Of a stretch of 64,000 bases of DNA, positions 11,365 through 20,478 are shown piece by piece. Each line of letters begins with the position of its first letter. The stretch's first letter is position 1. The translations under genes were made by a program, and so were the position numbers. The notes beneath the pieces were generated by a model. It had not been told where the DNA came from. It ran no database searches and was given only the letters and a program-made list of their open reading frames with translations. The DNA is from Bacillus sp. SB49 (GTDB lineage: Bacteria; Bacillota; Bacilli; Bacillales; Halobacillaceae): contig NZ_CP048117.1 in the NCBI RefSeq assembly GCF_000469135.2, positions 2,703,501-2,767,500 on the forward strand, given 5' to 3'.

Positions 11365-12372
11365 TTACAGGCCTTGATTTTTAAGGTAAACAGCTAGGTC
11401 TACACAACGGTTGGAGTATCCAGTTTCGTTATCATACCAAGATACAACTTTAACCATGTTGTTTTCAAGGATAAGAGTAGATAGACCGTCTACTACAGAA
11501 GAGTGAGTGTTGCCATTGTAGTCAGTAGATACAAGTGGCTCGTCGCTGTATCCAAGGATACCTTTAAGTTTGCCTTCTGCTTCTGCTTTAAGCGCTTCGT
11601 TAACTTCTTCAGCAGTAACGTCTTTGTCAAGCTCCGCAACCAAGTCTACGATAGATACGTTCGCAGTCGGTACACGCATAGCCATACCGCTAAGTTTACC
11701 ATCAAGGTGTGGAAGAACTTTAGCAACTGCTTGAGCAGCACCTGTTGTTGTAGGAATGATGTTTTCCGCTGCTGCACGCGCACGACGGTAATCCTTGTGT
11801 GGAAGGTCAAGGATCTGCTGGTCATTTGTGTAAGAGTGAACAGTTGTCATCATACCGCGTTTAAGACCGAATTTCTCGTCAAGTACCTTAGCATATGGAG
11901 CAAGGCAGTTAGTCGTACAAGAAGCGTTAGAGATTACATGGTGAGAATCTTTGTCGTATTTGTCTTCGTTAACTCCCATTACGACTGTAAGGTCTTCCCC
12001 TTTAGCTGGAGCAGAGATGATAACTTTCTTCGCGCCTGCATCCAAGTGTTTCTTAGCATCTTCACGTTGAGTGAAACGGCCGGTAGATTCGATTACGATA
12101 TCTACACCGTGATCTCCCCAACCAAGTTGCGCAGGATCTTTTTCAGAAAGTACTTTAATTTCTTTACCACCAACGATAAGGTTGTCACCGTTTGTAGATA
12201 CTTCCTGATCCAACTTACCATGTACAGTATCGTACTGTAGAAGGTGTGCAAGCATGTTAGCGTCTGTAAGGTCGTTTACTGCAACTACCTCAACGTCGTT
12301 GTTTTTCAACGCAGCGCGGAATACGTTACGTCCAATACGTCCAAAACCGTTAATACCAATTCTTACTGTCAT
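11365..12372 (-). CDS. gapA: glyceraldehyde-3-phosphate dehydrogenase (glycolytic, NAD-type)
   Basis: Oxidises glyceraldehyde 3-phosphate to 1,3-bisphosphoglycerate. The protein has 335 residues. The Rossmann motif GINGFGRIGRNVFR is at the N-terminus, the catalytic cysteine is Cys152 in SNASCTTNCLAP, and the family's C-terminal WYDNETGYSNR is intact. The aspartate in AVNDLTD after the second strand indicates NAD rather than NADP as cofactor. Being directly behind cggR marks it as the glycolytic GapA and not the gluconeogenic GapB. AAGGAGGAA precedes the ATG. Confidence 0.97.
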   Translation of the reverse strand: MTVRIGINGFGRIGRNVFRAALKNNDVEVVAVNDLTDANMLAHLLQYDTVHGKLDQEVSTNGDNLIVGGKEIKVLSEKDPAQLGWGDHGVDIVIESTGRFTQREDAKKHLDAGAKKVIISAPAKGEDLTVVMGVNEDKYDKDSHHVISNASCTTNCLAPYAKVLDEKFGLKRGMMTTVHSYTNDQQILDLPHKDYRRARAAAENIIPTTTGAAQAVAKVLPHLDGKLSGMAMRVPTANVSIVDLVAELDKDVTAEEVNEALKAEAEGKLKGILGYSDEPLVSTDYNGNTHSSVVDGLSTLILENNMVKVVSWYDNETGYSNRCVDLAVYLKNQGL

Positions 12373-12408
12373 GCAAAATTCCTCCTTGATGATTAAAAAA
12401 TCATTTAT

Positions 12409-13437
12409 TTAAAGGGATAAACCCCTTATTAACTCTTGTGCAGCCCCTTCATCCGTGATGAGGACATTACTTTGTCCGGGCTGGAAATAAGATGCGATCG
12501 CCTGGGCTTTGGAACGGCCGCCTGCGACAGCGATGACGTGCTCTGCATCCTTCAGATCTTCTAATTGAAGGCCGACGGTGCGGACTTTATGAACAACTTC
12601 CCCACTTCTATTGAAGTAATATCCGAAAGCTTCCCCGACAGCATGGTTCTCTTTGATGAGCTCCAGCTGTTCCCGGGATGTTTTCCGTCGTTCAGCCATC
12701 GTCAGGGCGTCTCCTACTCCGTGGATGACGATATCCGCATGGCGGATGATTTCAAGCACTTCTTTAATGGAAGGCTCTTTTTTTATCGTCATATAGGATT
12801 CTTCACTAAGTGGATCGGGTACATAAAGAAGACGATAGTCTCCTTTTGCTTTTTTGGCCATTTCAGCACAGATCGTATTGGCCTGATTCTCCACTCTCTC
12901 CCCAAGACCGCCGCGGGCAGGCACATACAGGCACTGGTCGGCTCCACGGTATGGACGCATCATTTGTGCGACAGCGGCCATCGTGGATCCACCTGTAATG
13001 GCGATTGCTTGATTCGGGACAATATGCCTTTTCAAATACTCGGTACACGCTTTTCCCATCTCTTGTTTAACCCAAGGGAGCTCATCGCTGTCTCCAGGAA
13101 CAACAACAGCATAATCTAGGTTTAATTTATCCTTAAGCTGCTGTTCTAAAACCTTTATTCCCGTGACCTCTTTAATAAACTCGGCTAGCTGTTCAAGAAT
13201 GTTCTGCCCTTCATATGTCAAATGCATACCTCTGGACGTAATCTCGACGGCGCCTTGTTTATTAAGAAAATCAACCTCACTTCGAACGGTACGCTCAGCG
13301 AGTGCTATGTTCTCCGCCAACGCCCTCCGCCCGACTGGCTGCATGATCTGAATGTAGTACAACAACTGATAACGCCGCTGCATAACGTCCAGAACGTCGG
13401 GGAATAATTTCTTCTGTAAGTCGATGAACGCTCTCAT
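12409..13437 (-). CDS. cggR: central glycolytic genes regulator (SorC-type repressor)
   Basis: Repressor of the glycolytic operon that it heads; fructose 1,6-bisphosphate is the known inducer in B. subtilis. I chose the ATG at 13437 because AAGGAG lies well placed before it and the protein then begins MRAFIDLQKKLFPDVL, matching B. subtilis CggR; the longer frame would run into the operator. The protein has 342 residues: an N-terminal winged HTH (about 15-85, with GRRALAENIALAERTVRSEV) and a C-terminal sugar-phosphate-binding SorC domain (about 90-340, with AITGGSTMAAVA). gapA follows 36 bases downstream. Confidence 0.94.
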   Translation of the reverse strand: MRAFIDLQKKLFPDVLDVMQRRYQLLYYIQIMQPVGRRALAENIALAERTVRSEVDFLNKQGAVEITSRGMHLTYEGQNILEQLAEFIKEVTGIKVLEQQLKDKLNLDYAVVVPGDSDELPWVKQEMGKACTEYLKRHIVPNQAIAITGGSTMAAVAQMMRPYRGADQCLYVPARGGLGERVENQANTICAEMAKKAKGDYRLLYVPDPLSEESYMTIKKEPSIKEVLEIIRHADIVIHGVGDALTMAERRKTSREQLELIKENHAVGEAFGYYFNRSGEVVHKVRTVGLQLEDLKDAEHVIAVAGGRSKAQAIASYFQPGQSNVLITDEGAAQELIRGLSL

Positions 13438-13472
13438 GGAAAAAGCTCCTTCTTTGAAATAATACCAACCGG

Positions 13473-13508
13473 GATAATTTATGTCCCAGCCAGTCATATT
13501 CTGTCCCG
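13473..13508 (-). promoter_or_regulatory. CggR operator upstream of cggR
   Basis: On the minus strand the 36 bases read CGGGAC-N6-TGAC-N4-TGGGAC-N6-TATC. The B. subtilis CggR operator is the direct repeat CGGGAC-N6-TGTC-N4-CGGGAC-N6-TGTC, so spacing is identical and 17 of 20 defined bases match. It lies 36 bases upstream of the cggR start, between a presumed promoter (AT-rich stretch at 13510-13550, no clear -35) and the gene. Confidence 0.88.
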
Positions 13509-13589
13509 CTTGGAGCAAAAAAATATCTTATTACAGGTTTAATATTAACAGTCGCTCCGGCTAATCGCAAGCAGAATACGACACGTTTT

Positions 13590-13811
13590 TTATTGTAAAC
13601 GCTTTTCCAACTGGAAATAGTCTATGCTTCTATAATCCAATGTCTCGCCTGAGATATCGACCACCGGTATTTCAAGTATATATTTCTCCAATAGATCTGG
13701 ATTATCCTCAATATTTACTTCCAATACATGTGCATCGAACAGTTCGATCAACTGTTTTACCTCTTCACACAATTTACAACCCGGCCTGCTGTACAAGACT
13801 ACCTCCTTCAC
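13590..13811 (-). CDS. glutaredoxin-like thioredoxin-fold protein
   Basis: A 73-residue protein with a GTG start. YSRPGCKLCEEVKQLIE holds the redox motif CxxC (Cys12 and Cys15). IPVVDISGE carries the cis-proline that marks thioredoxin folds. It belongs to the small glutaredoxin-like family (DUF836 type), whose partner proteins are mostly unknown. GGAAAGGGG precedes the start. It lies upstream of cggR on the same strand; its last codons contain a partial CcpA-like sequence discussed under rejected items. Confidence 0.8.
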   Translation of the reverse strand: MKEVVLYSRPGCKLCEEVKQLIELFDAHVLEVNIEDNPDLLEKYILEIPVVDISGETLDYRSIDYFQLEKRLQ

Positions 13812-13831
13812 ATGAACACCCCTTTCCTTAC

Positions 13832-13858
13832 AAAAAAGGCACGCTTATGAAGCGTGCC
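13832..13858 (-). terminator. terminator overlapping the stop of the small unknown gene
   Basis: Perfect 9-bp stem GGCACGCTT / AAGCGTGCC with a 3-base loop and six T on the minus strand. The stop codon (13845-13847) of the gene ending here lies inside the hairpin. Confidence 0.88.
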
Positions 13859-14069
13859 CGGTCTTATCGTAAAAACCATTGTCGATTTTCATTTTCCTCT
13901 TTTTCAGAAAGTCCGTTAACTCTTCGCCTACATAATTCTCGGGTGTACGTTTCAGCGACTCATAATTGAAGGACAGCTTCCGCTGACGCTGCATGTCGAA
14001 CACGTGGATCCGTCTGTCTTCAGATATTTCCTCAGTCGACAACATTTTGTAACGGATTAGGTTTGTCAT
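13845..14069 (-). CDS. small uncharacterised protein, 74 aa
   Basis: I do not recognise a family. With the ATG at 14069 (preceded by AAAAGGGG five bases away) the protein is 74 residues. It starts MTNLIRYKMLSTEEI, is highly charged, has no membrane segment and ends NGFYDKTGHAS. A basic stretch (LKKRKMKIDNG) lies near residue 54. The good ribosome site and the terminator that includes its stop codon support it as a real gene. It lies between the tRNA-Arg and the glutaredoxin-like gene. Confidence 0.6.
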   Translation of the reverse strand: MTNLIRYKMLSTEEISEDRRIHVFDMQRQRKLSFNYESLKRTPENYVGEELTDFLKKRKMKIDNGFYDKTGHAS

Positions 14070-14292
14070 ATATACCCCTTTTCTATTCCAAAGCGAAAAG
14101 TATCTCATCTATTATATAAATTCTAACATACTCCGACCCTTTAAGGAACTACATTACGATAGCAAAACCAAATAAATGTTCGTATCGTATTTGTGCGTAT
14201 TTTGTATAACTTTAATCTAAAGAACATCTTTGTAACCGCAGATCATTCTTCAAAAATCATTATCTTTATATAATAACAGATACACACAAAAT

Positions 14293-14330
14293 AAAAACCC
14301 CGATCTTCTTAATGAATGATCGGGGTTTTT
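14293..14330. terminator. bidirectional terminator next to tRNA-Arg
   Basis: Perfect 13-bp stem AAAAACCCCGATC / GATCGGGGTTTTT with a 12-base loop. It lies 21 bases after the 3' end of the minus-strand tRNA, so it ends the tRNA transcript; the symmetry lets it work both ways. Confidence 0.9.
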
Positions 14331-14350
14331 ATCACATTATGTATTTTCAG

Positions 14351-14426
14351 CGCGCCTGAGAGGATTCGAACCCCCGACTGACGTAGAACCGGAATCTACC
14401 GCTCTATCCAACTGAGCTACAGGCGC
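14351..14426 (-). tRNA. tRNA-Arg (anticodon CCG)
   Basis: The minus strand folds as a full cloverleaf: acceptor GCGCCTG / CAGGCGC, D-stem GCTC / GAGC, anticodon stem GTAGA / TCTAC with loop TTCCGGT, and a T-arm with GGTTCGAATCC. The anticodon is CCG, reading the arginine codon CGG. The discriminator base is G and CCA is not encoded. In B. subtilis a tRNA-Arg also lies beside clpP. Confidence 0.95.
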
Positions 14427-14629
14427 ATTAGCGACATGCAAAATCTATTATAAGGTTATTCTTAAAAAAACGCAACCTTTTCCACTACATTCCTTAAATC
14501 TTATCTATCAAGGAGGGAAATAAAGAGGAAAGGCAGAAAAATTATTCAATTACGACGTGCGACGTTTAGTAAGGAAATTTAAGGGTATGATGGTAGAAGG
14601 AAAATCGAGAAAAAGGTCGATCGTTTTTG

Positions 14630-14646
14630 TTTGACCTTCATTGACC
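14630..14646 (+). promoter_or_regulatory. CtsR operator at clpP
   Basis: TTTGACC-TTC-ATTGACC is the inverse complement of the CtsR heptad repeat (A/GGTCAAA-NAN-A/GGTCAAA) with one mismatch. It overlaps the -35 box and spacer of the clpP promoter. In Bacillus, CtsR represses clp genes until heat shock. Confidence 0.9.
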
Positions 14647-14659
14647 TTAATTGTATGAT
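14631..14659 (+). promoter_or_regulatory. sigma-A promoter of clpP
   Basis: -35 TTGACC (14631-14636), 17-base spacer, -10 TATGAT (14654-14659). About 39 bases of leader would precede the clpP start. The CtsR site covers the -35 box. Confidence 0.85.
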
Positions 14660-14704
14660 TAATGTATTCCATCATATTGACTTGATGATAAGGAGGAATT
14701 TGAA

Positions 14705-15295
14705 ATGAATCTAGTCCCAACAGTTATTGAACAGACAAACCGTGGAGAGCGTGCTTACGACATTTACTCCCGCTTACTTAAAGACCGTATCATCATGCTC
14801 GGCAGCCCGATCGATGATAATATCGCGAACTCTGTCGTTTCCCAGCTGCTATTCCTTGCAGCTGATGATCCGGAGAAAGATATCTCTCTATACATTAACT
14901 CTCCGGGTGGATCTATTACCGCAGGTATGGCCATCTATGATACGATGCAGTTCATCAAGCCTGATGTATCCACCATCTGTACAGGTATGGCAGCGTCTAT
15001 GGGTGCGTTCCTCCTTAATGCAGGAGAACCCGGCAAACGTTACGCACTTCCTAACAGTGAAGTAATGATCCACCAGCCGCTTGGAGGTACGCAAGGACAA
15101 GCGACGGACATCGAGATTCACGCGAAACGAATTATTAAAATGCGTGAAAAATTAAACCAAATCCTTTCCGAGCGTACAGGTCAGCCGATTGAAGTAATCG
15201 AGCGCGACACAGACCGCGACAACTTTATGTCCGCACATGAAGCGGTAGAGTATGGTTTGATTGATAAGGTTATGACAAAAGTTACAGACAAATAA
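14705..15295 (+). CDS. clpP: ATP-dependent Clp protease proteolytic subunit
   Basis: Serine peptidase that forms the tetradecameric barrel of ClpCP, ClpXP and ClpEP and degrades unfolded and regulatory proteins. The protein has 196 residues. The catalytic Ser98 is in GMAASMGAF and His123 is in VMIHQPLGG; the third residue, an aspartate, is in the RDTDRDNFM region near 172. AAGGAGGAA precedes the ATG. It is a single-gene unit with a CtsR-controlled promoter and its own terminator. Confidence 0.98.
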   Translation: MNLVPTVIEQTNRGERAYDIYSRLLKDRIIMLGSPIDDNIANSVVSQLLFLAADDPEKDISLYINSPGGSITAGMAIYDTMQFIKPDVSTICTGMAASMGAFLLNAGEPGKRYALPNSEVMIHQPLGGTQGQATDIEIHAKRIIKMREKLNQILSERTGQPIEVIERDTDRDNFMSAHEAVEYGLIDKVMTKVTDK

Positions 15296-15299
15296 CTCC

Positions 15300-15339
15300 A
15301 AAAAATCCTCTCCGGCGGTCAGCCGAAGAGGATTTTTTA
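15300..15339. terminator. terminator of clpP
   Basis: Perfect 12-bp stem AAAAAATCCTCT / AGAGGATTTTTT with a smaller CGGC/GCCG stem in the loop, starting 5 bases after the clpP stop. The symmetry suggests it also blocks minus-strand transcription leaving crh. Confidence 0.9.
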
Positions 15340-15390
15340 TTTTTTTGAAATCGATACCTGCTTTGCGCTCATTCTTTCACAAGAATGTCG

Positions 15391-15642
15391 TCAATTCTTC
15401 ACGAATGCTGTCAGACGCTCTATCGCTTCCTGTTCATCTGTACCGTCAGCAATCAATTTGATTTCTTCGTCTGTTCCGACAGCAAGACTCATTAATCCCA
15501 TAATGCTTTTCGCATTTACACGCTTCTCCGCCTTTTCTATAAACACATCAGCAGAAAACTTGTTGGCTTCCTGGACAAACTGCGCGGCCGGTCTTGCCTG
15601 AAGCCCTGTGTCCAATTCAATTTTCACTTGTTTCTCAATCAT
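15391..15642 (-). CDS. crh: catabolite-repression HPr-like protein Crh
   Basis: HPr paralogue with only a regulatory role. With the ATG at 15642 the protein has 83 residues and numbers like HPr: position 15 is Gln (TGLQARPAA) where HPr has the phosphotransfer His, and Ser46 (AKSIMGLM) is kept. It therefore cannot take part in PTS transport but can be phosphorylated by HprK and act as CcpA co-effector, as known in B. subtilis. A GTG one codon upstream is also possible, but AGGAG is better spaced for the ATG. It is the last gene of the rapZ-yvcK-whiA block, separated from whiA by a terminator. Confidence 0.95.
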   Translation of the reverse strand: MIEKQVKIELDTGLQARPAAQFVQEANKFSADVFIEKAEKRVNAKSIMGLMSLAVGTDEEIKLIADGTDEQEAIERLTAFVKN

Positions 15643-15697
15643 CACTCACGCTCCTCTCTATAAATACCGCTCCGTTGTAAGCGGATTCAGTCCGGTG

Positions 15698-15732
15698 TAA
15701 AAAAGAACGCTTTCCAAAATTATGAAAGCGTT
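15698..15732 (-). terminator. terminator between whiA and crh
   Basis: Perfect 9-bp stem AACGCTTTC / GAAAGCGTT with a 9-base loop, followed on the minus strand by CTTTTTT. It lies 40 bases after the whiA stop, so crh may need its own promoter or read-through. Confidence 0.85.
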
Positions 15733-15772
15733 GGATTACCTAATATTATATCACGGATTTGTTAAGCTTACA

Positions 15773-16729
15773 TCAGTTTCTTGAGTTTTCTGCAACTTCT
15801 CCTCTGCGTACCTTTTCAGCAAACTCGTCTATTTTCCGTAAACGATGATTGATTCCTGATTTGCTGATGGCACCACCCGAGACATACTCGCCCAGTTCTT
15901 TCAAGGAAACTTCCTGATATTGAAGCCGAAGCATAGCTATCTCCTGGAGTTTATCCGGAAGAGCTTCTAAACCAACCGTACGTTTTATGAACTTGATGTT
16001 CTCTACCTGACGGAACGCTGCACCGATCGTTTTATTCAAATTCGCCGTTTCGCAGTTGACGAGACGGTTCACCGAGTTTCGCATATCGCGTACAATACGT
16101 ACGTCTTCGAATTTGAATAAAGCCTGGTGTGCTCCGATGTTACTAATCAATTCTGTAATTTTATCTGCTTCTTTCAAATACGTGATATAGCCCTTTTTTC
16201 TGCTCAGAGTGCGTGCATGAAGACCGAAACTGTTCATCAACGTACACAACGCTTCGTTGTGTTCCTCATCGGATGAGTAAATCTCTAAGTGATAGGAAGA
16301 TGTCTCTGGATTGTTAACAGATCCCCCTGCAAGAAATGCGCCTCTCAAGTATGCACGTTTACAGCAGGTTTCTTGCAAATACTTCTCGGGAATCTCAGGA
16401 TTTATCGACAGCGGCCCCTTTAATATTTCCAAGTCCTCCAGAACGATTTTCGCATTCTCCGTCAGCCTGACAATATAGACATTATTCTTTTTCAAACGCA
16501 TTTTTTTCCTAACAAGCAGTTCTACCGGGTAGGGATAGAGCTTCTTGATGAGCGTATAGATTCTCCTCGCAATAGCCGCATTTTCCGTTTGGACATCGAG
16601 GATATATTCTCGATTTGAGAAGGAAAACGTCCCGTTCATTCTCACTAAAGCCGCCAATTCTGATTCCATGCAATGTGTATCCGACTCTACATTCGTCAAT
16701 TCTTTCTTAATTTCTGATGCAAATGACAT
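15773..16729 (-). CDS. whiA: DNA-binding protein WhiA
   Basis: Conserved Gram-positive protein with a LAGLIDADG-homing-endonuclease-like N-terminal fold and a C-terminal HTH. It acts in sporulation control in Streptomyces and in cell division and chromosome segregation in B. subtilis. The ATG at 16729 is chosen because AAAGGGGGTGG precedes it and the protein then begins [13 protein letters not shown] as in the family; length 318. LAGLIDADG-like remnants are seen in [17 protein letters not shown] near residue 127. The C-terminal HTH contains [18 protein letters not shown] near 275. It lies 32 bases after yvcK. Confidence 0.95.
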   Translation of the reverse strand: MSFASEIKKELTNVESDTHCMESELAALVRMNGTFSFSNREYILDVQTENAAIARRIYTLIKKLYPYPVELLVRKKMRLKKNNVYIVRLTENAKIVLEDLEILKGPLSINPEIPEKYLQETCCKRAYLRGAFLAGGSVNNPETSSYHLEIYSSDEEHNEALCTLMNSFGLHARTLSRKKGYITYLKEADKITELISNIGAHQALFKFEDVRIVRDMRNSVNRLVNCETANLNKTIGAAFRQVENIKFIKRTVGLEALPDKLQEIAMLRLQYQEVSLKELGEYVSGGAISKSGINHRLRKIDEFAEKVRRGEVAENSRN

Positions 16730-16761
16730 GATGTCCACCCCCTTTGTCGAGAAGTTACCGT

Positions 16762-17715
16762 TTAAAGCATGGATTGCAGTAAACGGGCAATTTTCTCTGT
16801 ATCATGACGAAGCATTGGCTTGCTCCTGTCTATGATGTCTTCTTCTATTACTTCTATTCCCATCGATTTGATCCGATCGATGTCATAAACTACCGGTTCT
16901 GCATTTTCCTCGGCGTATGCCTTCCTGACACCTCGATCAATCGGCTGATTATGGACAATGACCGACTGGAGTACACCTTCACCGATATGATCGAACAGTG
17001 CCTGGATGTGATCTGCTGCCGTATAACCGGAAGTTTCCCCTTCCTGGGTCATCACATTGCAGATATACGTCACTTTTGCTTTCGTTTCCCTTAATGCCTC
17101 TCCAATTTCCGGGATGATGATATTTGGAAGGATACTGGTATACAGGCTCCCCGGAGAGATGACAATCAAGTCTGCAGCATTGATTGCTTCGACCGCTTCC
17201 GGAAGTGGCTGCACCGGTGTAGGGCTTACAAACACCTTCTTGATCCTTTTATTCTGCTTAGGAATGAGCGATTCACCTGTAACAATGGTTCCGTCTTCCA
17301 TTTCTGCATGCAGGCTCATCGAATGATTGGCGATCGGGTATATGTTTCCGCGCACATTCAGCACCCGGGAGATTTCTTTAATACCCTGATAGAAGTCCCC
17401 GGTCATCGATGCCATCGCAGCCAGTAAAAGGTTTCCCATAGAGTGACCGGATAAGCCGTTCCCATTTGAGAATCTGTGCTGAAACAATTCCAGAAGCATT
17501 GGTTCTGCATCCGACAACGCAGCTACCACGTTTCGAATATCACCAGGAGCCGGGATTGCCATTTCCGTCCGCAGACGCCCCGAGCTGCCTCCGTCGTCTG
17601 CTACGGTAACAATTGCGGATAAATCAATGGGCAGATACTTCAAACCGCGTAACAAGACCGGCATTCCAGTCCCGCCTCCTACGACGACGACGCGTGGTTT
17701 CGTTTTCTTATCCAT
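16762..17715 (-). CDS. yvcK: gluconeogenesis factor YvcK (CofD-like)
   Basis: Cytoplasmic protein needed in B. subtilis for growth on gluconeogenic carbon sources and for normal cell shape; it binds UDP-sugars. The protein has 317 residues. The CofD/UPF0052 nucleotide-binding start [18 protein letters not shown] is at residues 9-26, with [13 protein letters not shown] near 38 and [11 protein letters not shown] near 91. The gene order rapZ-yvcK-whiA is conserved in nearly all Firmicutes and here the gaps are only 3 and 32 bases. It fits the window's theme of carbon-flow control. Confidence 0.94.
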   Translation of the reverse strand: MDKKTKPRVVVVGGGTGMPVLLRGLKYLPIDLSAIVTVADDGGSSGRLRTEMAIPAPGDIRNVVAALSDAEPMLLELFQHRFSNGNGLSGHSMGNLLLAAMASMTGDFYQGIKEISRVLNVRGNIYPIANHSMSLHAEMEDGTIVTGESLIPKQNKRIKKVFVSPTPVQPLPEAVEAINAADLIVISPGSLYTSILPNIIIPEIGEALRETKAKVTYICNVMTQEGETSGYTAADHIQALFDHIGEGVLQSVIVHNQPIDRGVRKAYAEENAEPVVYDIDRIKSMGIEVIEEDIIDRSKPMLRHDTEKIARLLQSML

Positions 17716-17718
17716 CCC

Positions 17719-18603
17719 TTACCGACCCTTTCTCTTCTCAATGTCTCGATGAGTCACGTGGGTGACAAAGTCTGAGGAGAAATATTCGCACAAATGCTCG
17801 GCCAATGCGACAGAGCGGTGCTGACCGCCTGTACAACCGATCGCAACTACGAGCTGGCTCTTTCCTTCCCTTTTATACTGGGGAAGCATGAATTGGAGAA
17901 GATCCTTCAATTTCTCAAGGAATTTCTGAGTGTCCGACCATTTAAAAACATACGAAGACACCTCTGTATTCAATCCGGTTAGAGGACGCATGTGTTCCAC
18001 GTAATGGGGGTTTGGGAGAAAACGAACGTCAAACATTAGATCTGCATCAATAGGCACCCCGTACTTAAAACCGAACGACACCATCTGGACAGAAAAGACC
18101 TGCTGTTCTCTCTGACGATAGTTCTCTATGATTTGTTCACGTAATTCTTTAGGCTTTAATGTGGTGGTGTCAATGATTTTCTGAGATCTTCCCCGAAGCT
18201 CATCCAACATCTTACGTTCTTTCCTTATCCCTTCAAGGGGAAGCCCGTCTTTCGCAAGTGGATGAGAACGCCTTGTTTCTTTATAGCGGGACACAAGTGA
18301 TTGATCCTCTGCGTCGAGAAATAGAATATGCTCCTGCAACCACTCTTCTTTACCCAGCCGGTCCAGCGAGTCAAATAAGGAATCAAAGAATTCTCTTCCA
18401 CGCAGATCCATGACAAGAGCCACGTTTTGTATATTATTGCTCGAATCTTTCATCAGTTCCAGGAACTTTGGAAGGAGAGCGGGTGGTAAATTATCGACAC
18501 AAAAAAAACCGAGATCTTCAAAACTTTGAACAGCCACAGTTTTTCCTGCGCCTGACATTCCTGTGATAATGACTAACTGCGTTTCATCTGTATCCATATG
18601 CAT
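17719..18603 (-). CDS. rapZ: RNase adapter / nucleotide-binding protein RapZ (YvcJ)
   Basis: P-loop protein of about 294 residues. Walker [11 protein letters not shown] is near residue 16 and VDNLPP near 36; the C-terminal domain ends with [16 protein letters not shown] and [12 protein letters not shown]. In E. coli RapZ guides RNase E to the GlmZ RNA; in B. subtilis YvcJ has ATP and GTP hydrolysis activity and affects competence. Three in-frame ATGs lie close together; I use 18603 because GAGGAG is 11 bases before it, while the first (18612) is only two bases from that site. It follows the NUDIX gene closely and precedes yvcK by 3 bases. Confidence 0.93.
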   Translation of the reverse strand: MHMDTDETQLVIITGMSGAGKTVAVQSFEDLGFFCVDNLPPALLPKFLELMKDSSNNIQNVALVMDLRGREFFDSLFDSLDRLGKEEWLQEHILFLDAEDQSLVSRYKETRRSHPLAKDGLPLEGIRKERKMLDELRGRSQKIIDTTTLKPKELREQIIENYRQREQQVFSVQMVSFGFKYGVPIDADLMFDVRFLPNPHYVEHMRPLTGLNTEVSSYVFKWSDTQKFLEKLKDLLQFMLPQYKREGKSQLVVAIGCTGGQHRSVALAEHLCEYFSSDFVTHVTHRDIEKRKGR

Positions 18604-18618
18604 CGTTTGCATCGCTCC

Positions 18619-19089
18619 TCATTTTTCAGGCTGAGACGGGTCCAGTTCCTTATCAAGCAACTGGAAGTCCGTCGTATATACAAATGTTCCATATACTTGT
18701 TCCTTACTGTTGAGAAGATGGCGGAAAATTTCCCGGTCTCCTTCAGCCATCGGCTTTTGAAGCACGTCGTCTACGTGTACCCACTCCAGTTCACCTTCTT
18801 CGCTGATTTCAAGGAGTTCTCCTGTATAGGAAGTGCTGTAAAAAGTGAACATCATCCATTCCTGAACGGTCGTTCCTTCTTCACGCATGACGAACGTGAA
18901 AGAACCGCGCATTTCAGGATCTGTGACGGTCAATCCCGTCTCTTCCCAAAATTCACGGACAGCTGAATCTTTGATGTTTTCGCCTGCTTCCATTTTCCCG
19001 CCCGGTGCTACATACCATCCTCGGCGCGGCTTTTTCAATAACAGTACATAATCATTCACATGTAATACACAGTTTGCTACACGTTGCAT
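18619..19089 (-). CDS. yvcI: NUDIX hydrolase (YvcI/MutT-like)
   Basis: Hydrolyses a nucleoside-diphosphate-linked compound; the substrate is unknown. The ATG at 19089 gives MQRVANCVLHVNDYVLL, has GAGGTG upstream and matches the family start. The longer frame lacks a ribosome site and overlaps the promoter. The protein has 156 residues. The Nudix box GX5EX7REUXEEXGU is complete: it starts at the glycine of GKMEAGE (near residue 31) and ends REFWEETGL. It heads the rapZ-yvcK-whiA operon, as in B. subtilis. Confidence 0.87.
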   Translation of the reverse strand: MQRVANCVLHVNDYVLLLKKPRRGWYVAPGGKMEAGENIKDSAVREFWEETGLTVTDPEMRGSFTFVMREEGTTVQEWMMFTFYSTSYTGELLEISEEGELEWVHVDDVLQKPMAEGDREIFRHLLNSKEQVYGTFVYTTDFQLLDKELDPSQPEK

Positions 19090-19132
19090 TCTCCAGTCAC
19101 CTCTGTTTCTTTCTGAAAAGGCATCTTCCCCC

Positions 19133-19162
19133 ATTATACAATGAATACACAGACGCCCACAA
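19133..19162 (-). promoter_or_regulatory. probable promoter of yvcI-rapZ-yvcK-whiA
   Basis: On the minus strand TTGTGG (19157-19162), 18-base spacer, TATAAT (19133-19138), about 45 bases before the yvcI start. The -10 is perfect; the -35 matches only in its first three bases. Confidence 0.6.
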
Positions 19163-19193
19163 TGATTGGATTGATACGCCTGGTCCAAAGCGC

Positions 19194-19227
19194 AAAAAAA
19201 AGGCACAGATGACATGCACCTGTGCCT
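19194..19227 (-). terminator. terminator of trxB
   Basis: Perfect 8-bp stem AGGCACAG / CTGTGCCT with an 11-base loop, then seven T on the minus strand. It lies about 95 bases after the trxB stop. Confidence 0.85.
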
Positions 19228-19320
19228 GATGGAAAAATCTATTAAAGGGGGGTCAATTGCTTGATTTCATCATAACAAGTGAATGTTTCACACGTGTTAC
19301 ACATGCGTTAAAAAGCTGTG

Positions 19321-20274
<954 letters not shown>

Positions 20275-20385
20275 TTATCCACTCCTTCGTTAGCATAGAC
20301 ACTGTTGTCTGATGTCTTAATCATAATAAATCAAGTGCAACCCGTCCATCAATGTGCTTAAATAAGCGGACTGCAAAACCGCATC

Positions 20386-20444
20386 GACATAAGACAAGCG
20401 CCGCAGTGAAGGACTGGACTTCACAGAAGCGCTCAGCTTATGTC
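20386..20444. repeat. long imperfect palindrome between yvcD and trxB
   Basis: A 59-base near-symmetric dyad with three paired blocks: GACATAAG / CTTATGTC on the outside, AGCGC / GCGCT in the middle and GTGAAG / CTTCAC next to a 7-base loop, separated by small internal loops. No T-run follows on either side, so it is not a standard terminator. It could be a dispersed palindromic repeat or an RNA-stability element. I found no second copy in this window. Confidence 0.55.
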
Positions 20445-20478
20445 CGTGTATGCAGGAAGGGAAGCCGCAGGATATTTA

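Noticed and set aside
11503-12240. 245-codon plus-strand open frame opposite gapA
   Set aside because: Long only because strong codon bias in gapA avoids stops in the opposite frame; composition is not protein-like.
13594-13607. CcpA cre-like sequence TGTAAACGCTTTTC upstream of the cggR operator
   Set aside because: The first ten bases fit but the final CA is missing, and it lies within coding sequence of the glutaredoxin-like gene. Too weak to call.
14109-14290. Possible gene or RNA in the AT-rich gap beside tRNA-Arg
   Set aside because: No open frame with a ribosome site and no strong structure apart from the terminator; I see nothing else there.
15371-15388. Hairpin CATTCTT / AAGAATG after crh as its terminator
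   Set aside because: The stem is perfect but no T-run follows on the minus strand; the clpP terminator beyond it is the likelier stop.
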